In this document: piece by piece, positions 15,242 to 21,084 of the stretch
Position numbering within the stretch: the first letter of the stretch is position 1
How the letters are laid out: every line of letters begins with the position of its first letter
From: CAZKUN01 sp964555935
Lineage (GTDB): Bacteria; Armatimonadota; Zipacnadia; Zipacnadales; VGFC01
Length of the DNA stretch: 21,084 bases
Reading direction: 5' to 3'
Assembly: GCA_964555935.1 (NCBI GenBank)
Contig: CAZKUN010000166.1
Location: 1-21,084, forward strand
Made by a program: the position numbers and the translations under genes
The notes under the pieces: model-generated
Told to the model about the DNA's origin: nothing
Database searches by the model: none
The model's input: the letters and a program-made list of their open reading frames with translations, nothing else

Positions 15242-16360
15242 CTACTCGATGAACAGCACGTCGTCGATCCACAACGTGTTCCAGCCGACGCCCTGGCCTA
15301 CCATGCTGGAGGCCTCAACGATGCTCAACTCCGTCACCTGATCGAGATCAAGCCGCCCGTTCTCATCCTCGTCATCGTCGTCGGGTTTGAGGGCCGCGAT
15401 CGAGACTCCGGTCTCGACCAAGCCATCGCCGGCCGGGAGCTGGACCATCGCACGGTACTCCGACCCGTCCTTCTCCTTGAGGCCGACCAGGATCGTAGTC
15501 GCATTCTCGGACAGCACCGACAGGCGCAGCGTGGCCGCTCCCTTGATTGGGGCCCTACCCAGGCCGGTCATCAACGCGAGTAGCTTGTCCTGCGTGAGGG
15601 TGTAGGTCATCCGCAGGCTGAAGTCGCCGTCGGCCACGAAGTCCGGGTCGAAGTTGACCTCCGCGTTGTCGCCCGCCATCAGCATCCAACGCAGGGGCGT
15701 GCTCTCGAACGAGTCGAGACGAACGGCACGCGCGCCATTCAGGTCGATGACCTCCCACCTAGGAGGGATCACACCCTCTTCGAAGGCGACTTCATCCAGC
15801 CACAGCCGCCGTGGTCCAAGCTCTGGCAGGTCGATGAACGGCACCTCCACCGAGAGCTGCTGCAGGAAGCCCAGGCCGTCGATGAGCGCAAGGGCCGCGA
15901 CTTGGTCGGCGTCGAGTTGCCCGTTGTCATCTGTCGAGTTGTCGTCGAGGGCAAACTCATCTAGGCCCAGCGCCACCTCCTGCCACCGTTCGGCCAGGCT
16001 GTAGAAACCCGCCATGTATTGAGAGCCATCCGCTTCATATACTTGCACCATCAGCGGGGACGGGTCTGACGTGCGAATCCAGAAGTGCAAGCTCTCGGCG
16101 CCGGCCGGGGGCGTAGCGAGTTGTGCCGCCACCCCCGAGAAGCCGCCGAGCGTGGTGGTGTAGGAGTACTCGGCGACGGGGCTGCCTTCGTCGCGCACGG
16201 TGTTCTCGTCACTCGTCACAGACAGCTGCCCGCCTGGGTCGATCGACTGCCACTCGCCAACCGTGTCGTCAAACGTCCATTTGGCAAGGGCATCCTGGGT
16301 GGCCGCCCATGGTGAGACAAGGGCGGTCAGCGCGACTATACCGGCGGCGTGTAGCGTCAT
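15242..16360 (-). CDS. Secreted duplicated carbohydrate-binding-like protein with EF-hand-like loops
   Basis: 372 residues from the ATG at 16360, which gives a signal peptide (HAAGIVALTALVSPWAATQDALA, in part hydrophobic 4-20). The frame runs further upstream but that part is arginine-rich without export features. Two similar beta-sandwich modules follow, about 26-195 and 212-372. Each has an LHFWIR or LRLSVL strand, a VQVYEADGSQY or VGLKEKDGSEY strand, and ends with LWLDEVAF or LWIDDVLF, the pattern of CBM11/galactose-binding-like modules. Each also holds an acidic loop: LDDNSTDDNGQLDADQ (138-153) and PDDDDEDENGRLDLDQ (326-341), followed by VAALALID or VTELSIVE. The loops resemble calcium-binding EF-hand or dockerin loops. 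No catalytic domain is present, so binding to a polysaccharide is the likely role. It is followed by the small membrane protein gene and faces a 515-base non-coding region upstream. Confidence 0.75.
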   Translation of the reverse strand: MTLHAAGIVALTALVSPWAATQDALAKWTFDDTVGEWQSIDPGGQLSVTSDENTVRDEGSPVAEYSYTTTLGGFSGVAAQLATPPAGAESLHFWIRTSDPSPLMVQVYEADGSQYMAGFYSLAERWQEVALGLDEFALDDNSTDDNGQLDADQVAALALIDGLGFLQQLSVEVPFIDLPELGPRRLWLDEVAFEEGVIPPRWEVIDLNGARAVRLDSFESTPLRWMLMAGDNAEVNFDPDFVADGDFSLRMTYTLTQDKLLALMTGLGRAPIKGAATLRLSVLSENATTILVGLKEKDGSEYRAMVQLPAGDGLVETGVSIAALKPDDDDEDENGRLDLDQVTELSIVEASSMVGQGVGWNTLWIDDVLFIE

Positions 16361-16528
16361 GCTGCTCGGCCCCCTCGCGTAATTCTTCTGCCGGAGATTT
16401 GCCAGCACATCTCGGTCCGCGAGCCGGCCTCTCCAGCCTCGGCGCGGGCTCACATCGTTGCGCCCTGTCCTTCCTCCCATCCCACCCCCACGCCTCTCTT
16501 GCCGGCGGCGAGGAACGACAGAACGCAG

Positions 16529-16556
16529 CAGAGCACCCCATCGATGGGGTGCTCTG
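16529..16556. repeat. 28-bp perfect palindrome
   Basis: CAGAGCACCCCATC (16529-16542) is followed directly by its exact reverse complement GATGGGGTGCTCTG (16543-16556), with no spacer. No T-tract follows on either strand, and no gene reads into it from the left or right, so it is not an obvious terminator. It could be an operator, a folded RNA element in a leader, or a repeat-element core. Confidence 0.8.
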
Positions 16557-16806
16557 TCTGATCGCGTATGACGGGCCGTACGGGACGACTTCGCAAACTG
16601 GTTCCAGGCGGAGGAGTGTCTCGAGGTCAGCGGGCCCAGAGACTGACATCGGCCGAGCGTGGGGCGTCGCCAGGGGTATTGGCACTGGGATCGCTGGGGG
16701 CGGCACGGGCCTGATCAGCGCAGCAAGGGGGAGAGAGGCGGGAGGGCGAAGTGCCGAAGCATGATCCGGAGATCGTGGCTCAATGGCGCCGAGACAAGAT
16801 GGCGAG

Positions 16807-16821
16807 CCCCGGCCTCCGGGG
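16807..16821 (+). other. GC-rich hairpin in the leader of the URO-D-like gene
   Basis: CCCCGG (16807-16812), loop CCT, CCGGGG (16816-16821): a perfect 6-bp stem about 55 bases before the ATG. An overlapping alternative pairs GGCCTC (16811-16816) with GAGGCC (16825-16830). Two exclusive folds could be regulatory, but GC-rich DNA gives such matches often. Confidence 0.3.
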
Positions 16822-16875
16822 CCCGAGGCCTGAGCAGATTAGCTATGGGCCCCAACGGACCCAGGAAGGACAGCG

Positions 16876-18003
16876 ATGACCCCTCGTGAGCGATTCCTGA
16901 CGGCCCTTCGCGGCGGTCAACCTGACCGCGTGCCCATGCCGCTGCGGATGTGGAAGTTCCTGCGCAAGCACTACCCGGATACTCCGGACTCGTTGGAGCA
17001 GGGGCTGAAGGCGCAGGATGAGTTCGGCACGGACGTTTGGCAGTACGTGGCCGACCCGCCGAGACCGTGTTTCCAGCCGACCGGGACGCCGTGGCGGGAT
17101 GATGTTGAGGTCGAAGTGAGACATGAGGTCCGCGGCGGCCGCAACTACTGGGAGCGCAGGATCCACACGCCCGACGGCGATCTGCATGACGTGAAGCAGG
17201 CCCTCATCGTCGAGCAAGGCTCGGGCAGCGGGCCTGAGATCATCGAACCACTCGTGAAGGACCTCAAGCGCGACCTGCCCCTGCTGCGCTACATGCAGGC
17301 CGATCCGTCGCGCATCGACATCGACGGGGCGCTGAGGGCGGACCAGCGCATCGGCGACCGTGGGCTGGCCGTTCCGAGCATGTACAGCCCTCTCGACACG
17401 CGGGACGCGCTCAAACAGGCCGATTTCCTGATGCTCTACTACGACGACCGGGAAGCGTTCCGGGAGATCGTCCGGATCGGCGCCGATGCCATGATGGCCG
17501 AGACCAGACATGTTCTGGAGGCGGGCTTCAAGCTCGTGAAGACGTGGTGGTTCTATGCCTCGCCCAGCGGGGGCTGGAGCCCGCGGATTTACGAGGAGAT
17601 GTTCCTGCCGCATCTGGCCCGGCACGTGGATCTGGTGCACAGCTACGACGCTCTGTACATCTACTACGACGACGGCAAGATGCGGCCGTTCGTCGACATG
17701 TACGTCGATGCGGGCATAGACGTGCTCATGACCTGCTCGCCCCCGCCGCTGGGCGACGCGGATCCGGCCGAGATGAAGGCCAGGTACGGTGATCGCGTGT
17801 GCCTGATGGGCGGCATCGACGCGGTGCACGAGGTCCACCGAAGCGACCCGGCGCGCATCCGCTCCATGGTGAAAGACCGGCTGGCCACGTACATGCCCGG
17901 CGGCGGATATGTGATGGACGGCTCGAACTCGCTCGTGTACGAAACGCCGCCGGAGAACGTCCGCGCCCTGGCTGAGGCGGGCCGGGAATTCGGGGCATAC
18001 TAG
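16876..18003 (+). CDS. URO-D superfamily (MtaA/CmuA-like) protein, zinc motif altered
   Basis: 375 residues, the usual length for uroporphyrinogen decarboxylase superfamily proteins. MTPRERFLTALRGGQPDRVPM at the start (1-21; key DRVPM 17-21) is the typical opening of the MtaA/CmuA-like branch rather than of true HemE. KTWWFYASPSGGWSPRIYEEMFLP-type sequence (222-245) and MGGID (311-315) follow the family order. Methylcobamide methyltransferases bind zinc through a His-x-Cys near a HxCG motif; here the matching place reads YYDDGK (263-268), so both ligands are absent. That argues against thiol methyl transfer and against haem synthesis. A strong AGGAAGGA (16863-16870) sits 5 bases before the ATG. 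The GH127 gene follows after 55 bases on the same strand, suggesting a joint role in sugar use, though the reaction is unknown. Confidence 0.85.
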   Translation: MTPRERFLTALRGGQPDRVPMPLRMWKFLRKHYPDTPDSLEQGLKAQDEFGTDVWQYVADPPRPCFQPTGTPWRDDVEVEVRHEVRGGRNYWERRIHTPDGDLHDVKQALIVEQGSGSGPEIIEPLVKDLKRDLPLLRYMQADPSRIDIDGALRADQRIGDRGLAVPSMYSPLDTRDALKQADFLMLYYDDREAFREIVRIGADAMMAETRHVLEAGFKLVKTWWFYASPSGGWSPRIYEEMFLPHLARHVDLVHSYDALYIYYDDGKMRPFVDMYVDAGIDVLMTCSPPPLGDADPAEMKARYGDRVCLMGGIDAVHEVHRSDPARIRSMVKDRLATYMPGGGYVMDGSNSLVYETPPENVRALAEAGREFGAY

Positions 18004-18019
18004 AAGACGCGAATCGACG

Positions 18020-18041
18020 CTGCGCCAGCAGGGCGGCGCAG
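18020..18041 (+). other. Intercistronic hairpin
   Basis: CTGCGCC (18020-18026) pairs with GGCGCAG (18035-18041) across an 8-base loop, in the 55-base gap between the URO-D-like and GH127 genes. No T-tract follows. It may protect the upstream message or tune the ratio of the two products; it does not look like a full terminator. Confidence 0.35.
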
Positions 18042-18058
18042 CATGGACGGGTGCTGGA

Positions 18059-19975
18059 ATGAAGAACTCGCCGACGTGCGAGCGTGTTCCGGAGATCGAG
18101 TTCACCTTCGACGGCTGGCTGGGGCACTATCTCGATCGAGTTACGGAGCAGTGGATCAAGGTCGTGCCCTCCTCGAACCCGGGCATCCTGCAAATGCTTC
18201 GAGACCGCGACCGGCAGCCGCTGCGCGACCTCGTGGCCTTTGCCGGCGAGTTCCCCGGCAAGTACCTGACCGGCGCCGTGCAGGTGCTGCGGCTGACCCG
18301 TGATCCCGAACTTGAGAGCGTCATGGCCGACTTCGTCGCTGACCTGATCGCCTGCCAGGCCGATGATGGATACCTCGGCCCCTGGCCTCGGCAGTCGCGG
18401 ATGACCGGCAGGGCGCCCAACAGCAGCTCTGGCGGCGGCTCGGGAATCCTGGGGGTCCCCGACCTCCCCACAAGCCGGATCGACGTCGAGCCTGAAGGCG
18501 GCACCAGCACGTGGGATCTGTGGGGGCATTACCACATCATGATGGGCCTGATGCTCTGGGCCGAGCATGCCGGCGATGAGAACGCCTGGCGCAGCGCCCG
18601 GCGGATCGCCGACTTGCTCTGCACGACGTTCCTGGGCACGGGCAGGCGACTGGTGGATGCCGGCGACAAGACAGAGACCAACCTCTCCCCCGCCCACGCC
18701 CTCTGCCTGCTGCACGAGGAGACGGGAGCTGCCCGGTACCTGCAACTGGCCGAACAGGTCGTGGATGAGTTCGAGGCACAGGGACCGGATGGGGCACTGG
18801 CTGGAGACTATGTGCGCGAGGCGCTTGCGGGGAAGGAGTTCCACGAGACGCCCCGGCCCAGGTGGGAAAGCCTGCACCCAATCATGGCGGTGCCGGAACT
18901 CTACTACATCACCGGGGATCGACGCTATCGCGACGCCTTCGAGCACATCTATTGGAGCATCGTGAAGCTGGACCGCCATAACAGCGGTGGGTTCAGCAGC
19001 GGCGAACGTGCCCGGGGGAACCCGTACCTCGCTCTGCCCATCGAGACCTGCTGCACCATCGCCTGGATCGCGATGAGCGTTGAGATGCTGCGCCTGACCG
19101 GCGACTCCGTCGTGGCCGATGAGATCGAGCTGTCGACGCTCAACTCCGTCATCGGCATGCACTCGGTATCCGGGCGTTGGGTCGCCTACGATACGCCGAT
19201 GGACGGCGTCCGCCGGGCCTCCGCCCACGCCATCGCATGCCACTCGCGAGAGGGCACGCCCGAGCTGAACTGCTGCAGCGTGAACGGACACCGCGGTCTG
19301 GGCATGATCAGCGATTGGGCCGTCATGCACGACCGCGACGATGGGATCATGCTCAACTACTATGGTCCGTCTACCATGACGGCCACTCTCAAGGCCGGGG
19401 GTGCCGTCAAGCTGACCCAGGACACCACGTATCCGGTCGACGGAGACATAGGACTCCTCGTGCACCCATCAAGCCCAACACGTTTCAGGCTGAGCCTGCG
19501 GATCCCCTACTGGTCGGCAGATACGAAACTCAGCGTGAACGGCGAGCCGGTCACGCACGTCACGGCCGGGACCTACTGCTCTATTGACCGGCGGTGGGAG
19601 GAGGGGGACCGCGTGGAAATGCGACTGGACATGTCCGAGCACTTCTGGGTGGGCGAAGAGCAATGCCGCGGCAGCGTCTCCATGTATCGCGGCCCGATTC
19701 TGATGACCTATGATCGGCGGTTCAACGACGTCGATCCGGACGACCTGCCGGAGCTGGACGCCCTTACGCTGGAGGGCCGCCACGTCACGTGGGATGGCCG
19801 CATCGAGCCGATCCTGTTGTTGGAATACCGCGATGGCAAAGGCAAAGAGCTGCGGCTCTGCGACTTCGGGAGCGCCGGCGAGGGCGGCACGCCGTACAAG
19901 TCCTGGCTGAAGATCGGTAATGTGGCGGCCGGTTCGTTCTCGCGCACCAATCCACTGCGGAGCGTCCGGCCTTAG
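18059..19975 (+). CDS. GH127 (DUF1680) beta-L-arabinofuranosidase-like enzyme
   Basis: 638 residues, close to the length of the characterised GH127 enzyme HypBA1. The N-terminal two thirds form an alpha/alpha barrel: FAGEFPGKYL (61-70), CQADDGYLG (99-107), TWDLWGHYHIMMGLML (151-166). GH127 uses a zinc-bound cysteine nucleophile with ligands E-x-C and a CC pair. These are all present: E329-T-C331 in LPIETCC, and C405-C406 in ELNCCSVNGHRG. The acid/base glutamate is probably E316 in SGGFSSGE. The C-terminal beta-sandwich carries FRLSLRIPYW and RRWEEGDRVEMRL. Family role: removal of terminal beta-L-arabinofuranose from glycans; the exact linkage is inferred. No signal peptide is seen, so it should act in the cytoplasm on imported sugars. 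The start ATG has only a weak ribosome site. It follows the URO-D-like gene in a probable operon. Confidence 0.9.
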   Translation: MKNSPTCERVPEIEFTFDGWLGHYLDRVTEQWIKVVPSSNPGILQMLRDRDRQPLRDLVAFAGEFPGKYLTGAVQVLRLTRDPELESVMADFVADLIACQADDGYLGPWPRQSRMTGRAPNSSSGGGSGILGVPDLPTSRIDVEPEGGTSTWDLWGHYHIMMGLMLWAEHAGDENAWRSARRIADLLCTTFLGTGRRLVDAGDKTETNLSPAHALCLLHEETGAARYLQLAEQVVDEFEAQGPDGALAGDYVREALAGKEFHETPRPRWESLHPIMAVPELYYITGDRRYRDAFEHIYWSIVKLDRHNSGGFSSGERARGNPYLALPIETCCTIAWIAMSVEMLRLTGDSVVADEIELSTLNSVIGMHSVSGRWVAYDTPMDGVRRASAHAIACHSREGTPELNCCSVNGHRGLGMISDWAVMHDRDDGIMLNYYGPSTMTATLKAGGAVKLTQDTTYPVDGDIGLLVHPSSPTRFRLSLRIPYWSADTKLSVNGEPVTHVTAGTYCSIDRRWEEGDRVEMRLDMSEHFWVGEEQCRGSVSMYRGPILMTYDRRFNDVDPDDLPELDALTLEGRHVTWDGRIEPILLLEYRDGKGKELRLCDFGSAGEGGTPYKSWLKIGNVAAGSFSRTNPLRSVRP

Positions 19976-20011
19976 CTCGGCAAAGCGGTCGACGGAACGG
20001 CTGATTGGACC

Positions 20012-20016
20012 AGGAG
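20012..20016 (+). promoter_or_regulatory. Ribosome binding site for the ATG at 20023
   Basis: AGGAG lies 6 bases before ATG at 20023, a canonical arrangement. It chooses this start over the TTG at 20005 and supports that a real gene begins here, even though its far end looks broken. Confidence 0.7.
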
Positions 20017-20022
20017 ATCGAG

Positions 20023-20397
20023 ATGCGGATCGAGGCCCTTTCCGGGACCAGAGCCCGCGTGGGAGCGCAAGTGACGGTTCGGATGCGGGTCGATCCGGGC
20101 CGGCCGTCGGCACCCGGGGGAAGGCTCTGGCTGCTCTGGGACATCCGCCAGGAGGCCGGCTGGCTTCAGTCCGACGCCCCTTCCGAAGCGAACTTCCTCA
20201 CCGCCCGCAAGCCATGTGGAGAGCCCCTCCCCGCGACGGTCCACAGCCTTCGCACGCTCGACCTCTACCCCGAAGTCCCGGAGTTCCTCGGTGCGGCCGA
20301 GATCCACGTGGAGGCAAAGACACTGGGGCAGGCGGGCGCCGTCGAAGCTCTCTTTCCAGACGGCCAGTTCCTCATCCCCCAATGGCACGACCGTTGA
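20023..20397 (+). CDS. Short beta-sandwich protein, probably the N-terminal part of a broken larger gene
   Basis: 124 residues with no signal peptide. The sequence alternates as in a beta-sandwich (ARVGAQVTVRMRVDPG; GRLWLLWDIRQEAGWLQSDAP; AAEIHVEAKTLG). The stretch from LWDIRQEAGWLQSDAPSEANFLTAR (key LQSDAPSEANFLT) reminds me of the N-terminal domain seen in DUF3604-type proteins (pattern W..LQ.DdP...Nyl), which are several times longer; this is a weak, memory-based match. Start and ribosome site are good and it lies 47 bases after the GH127 stop, as the third gene of that strand unit. The last 20 residues overlap, antisense, a region that also reads well on the minus strand as part of a PQQ propeller. 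I therefore think the natural C-terminus is lost and the TGA at 20395 is accidental. Confidence 0.55.
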   Translation: MRIEALSGTRARVGAQVTVRMRVDPGRPSAPGGRLWLLWDIRQEAGWLQSDAPSEANFLTARKPCGEPLPATVHSLRTLDLYPEVPEFLGAAEIHVEAKTLGQAGAVEALFPDGQFLIPQWHDR

Positions 20398-20940
20398 GTA
20401 GGCCCTGCTCTGCCGACCGGACCCCCAGTGAGGATTCTCCGCCGCCCAGATTCGCCGGCCCGTCCTCCGGTCCAGGCACAGCATCGACGTGTCCAGCCCT
20501 GGCGAGGCGGTGTAGACGGCGTCGTCCTCGCCAAGCGGTGCCGCGTGCCAAGGCCATCCCACGGGATACCGCCACACCTCCTCGCCGACAATGGGCCCTG
20601 GTTCTGGGGTCGCGCCCGAATGGGTCGGCCCCCCTCCCATCGATGGCCAATCGGCTCCCGGTTGTGGGGCCATGGTCGACACCTGGTTCAGCACAGACGG
20701 CAGCAGATCGGCCGCCTCGATCTCGCTGAGTTCCCCCATGGCCTGCTTCCGCAGCGCGTCCATGGGTTGTCCTTGATTCCCTGCCCGTGTCAGCGCCGCC
20801 AACGTTGGGATCAGGGGGGACACGTCGCGCCCCGCGTTGAGCGCATGCCAGTAGCGGGACTCGAAGCTGTCCGCGGCGCAAGGAAGACTGCCTACGGGAA
20901 CGCAGAGAGACGCGAGAGATAGGGCGAAGTACCTGGTCAC
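20335..20940 (-). pseudogene. 3'-truncated secreted PQQ-type beta-propeller protein
   Basis: The frame opens at a GTG (20940) with GGAGG (plus strand CCTCC, 20953-20957) 12 bases upstream. Residues 1-22 form a signal peptide (YFALSLASLCVPVGSLPCAA). Residues 23-90 are helical. Residues 98-108 read WPSMGGGPTHS, the usual opening of PQQ/BamB-like propellers, followed by VYTASPGLDTSMLCLDRRTGRRIW (residues 142-165; key LDRRTGRRIW) and VPLGDEELAVWKESFDGAR, one to two blades. Beyond about residue 203 the frame stays open to 19972 but turns into arginine/proline-rich text that is antisense to the plus-strand gene, with no further blades. A propeller needs roughly 350 residues or more, so this gene has lost its 3' part at or near 20335-20400. 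The 3' boundary given is approximate. Confidence 0.65.
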
Positions 20941-20962
20941 GGGTAGGCTGGTCCTCCTATCC

Positions 20963-21018
20963 GGGACTGCCCATATGGGACTGGGCGCCCCGGCGTTAGC
21001 CGAACGGTGATCCGTTCG
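20963..21018. repeat. Small palindromes and direct repeats upstream of the truncated propeller gene
   Basis: CCCATATGGG (20970-20979) is a perfect 10-bp palindrome, embedded in a direct repeat GGGACTG at 20963-20969 and 20977-20983. CGAACGG (21001-21007) and CCGTTCG (21012-21018) form a perfect 7-bp inverted repeat around TGAT. They lie 20 to 80 bases upstream of the minus-strand start and could be operator sites. The remaining bases to the window end show no gene. Confidence 0.45.
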
Positions 21019-21084
21019 TTGTGATGCTACGTTGGCCTTACCCCCTAAAGCGAGTCCAGGTTCAGTGTTAGTATCTGGGTGTAC

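Larger units (their letters stand above)
16361..16875. other. 515-base non-coding divergent region
   Basis: No open frame here has convincing protein character, codon use or a ribosome site. It separates the minus-strand binding-protein gene from the plus-strand URO-D-like gene, so it should hold both promoters. It contains a 28-bp perfect palindrome (16529-16556) and a GC-rich hairpin (16807-16821). No riboswitch core, tRNA or transposon end was recognised. Confidence 0.6.

Noticed and set aside
16618..16647. Potential H-type pseudoknot (GTCTC/GAGAC with GTCA/TGAC)
   Set aside because: The loop that would cross the first stem has no bases, so the fold is sterically unlikely; short matches of this size are common.
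16660..16760. Possible cobalamin or glycine riboswitch before the URO-D-like gene
   Set aside because: A GGCACTG and a purine-rich GGGGGAGAGAGGCGGG stretch looked suggestive, but the conserved cores of these riboswitches were not found.
16123..16764. Plus-strand frame running into the non-coding region
   Set aside because: Its first half is antisense to the binding-protein gene and the rest is low-complexity Arg/Ser/Gly text without a ribosome site.
17726..19465. 579-residue minus-strand open frame
   Set aside because: Antisense to the URO-D-like and GH127 genes, which carry conserved catalytic motifs.

Overview
The window is GC-rich, with strong G/C preference at third codon positions, and comes from a Gram-negative-type bacterium. 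An outer-membrane secretin, several proteins with secretion signals and one lipoprotein point to a double-membrane cell. The mix of large LamG and PQQ-propeller proteins, DUF4091/GH123-type enzymes, a GH127 arabinofuranosidase, URO-D-like proteins and Asp-box proteins is typical of uncultured Planctomycetota or Armatimonadota. I cannot choose firmly between these. No rRNA, tRNA, CRISPR array, transposase or phage gene is visible.

Layout from left to right. A DUF4253 protein (10-459) is followed by a large DUF6067/GH123_N-like putative glycosidase (533-3436). That gene converges, across a small hairpin, on a DUF4091/GH123 catalytic protein on the minus strand (3491-5083). A 313-base divergent intergenic region holds an AT-rich island bounded by two identical 15-bp palindromes. 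Next comes a very large exported protein joining a methyltransferase-like domain, a PQQ-type propeller and an inserted LamG domain (5397-9257). It converges on an orphan secretin (9273-11018, minus), which lies downstream of a secreted LamG plus TIM-barrel hydrolase (11129-13165, minus). A divergently read lipoprotein with an Asp-box propeller follows (13328-15007). Then a minus-strand pair: a secreted duplicated carbohydrate-binding-like protein (15242-16360) and a 67-residue membrane protein (15020-15223). A 515-base non-coding stretch with a 28-bp perfect palindrome separates these from a plus-strand unit of a URO-D-like protein (16876-18003), a GH127 beta-L-arabinofuranosidase (18059-19975) and a short beta-sandwich fragment (20023-20397). 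The last runs head-on into a 3'-truncated, secreted PQQ-propeller gene on the minus strand (20335-20940).

Reading: most genes look devoted to recognising and cutting complex glycans. Exported binding and propeller proteins sit next to enzymes without signal peptides that probably act on imported fragments. No transporter, SusC/SusD pair, sigma/anti-sigma pair or DNA-binding regulator is present, so uptake and control must be encoded elsewhere. The strongest leads are the paired palindromes at 5217-5297, the exported methyltransferase/propeller/LamG protein, the 28-bp palindrome at 16529-16556, the duplicated module with EF-hand-like loops, and the head-on junction of two apparently truncated genes near 20.34 kb.
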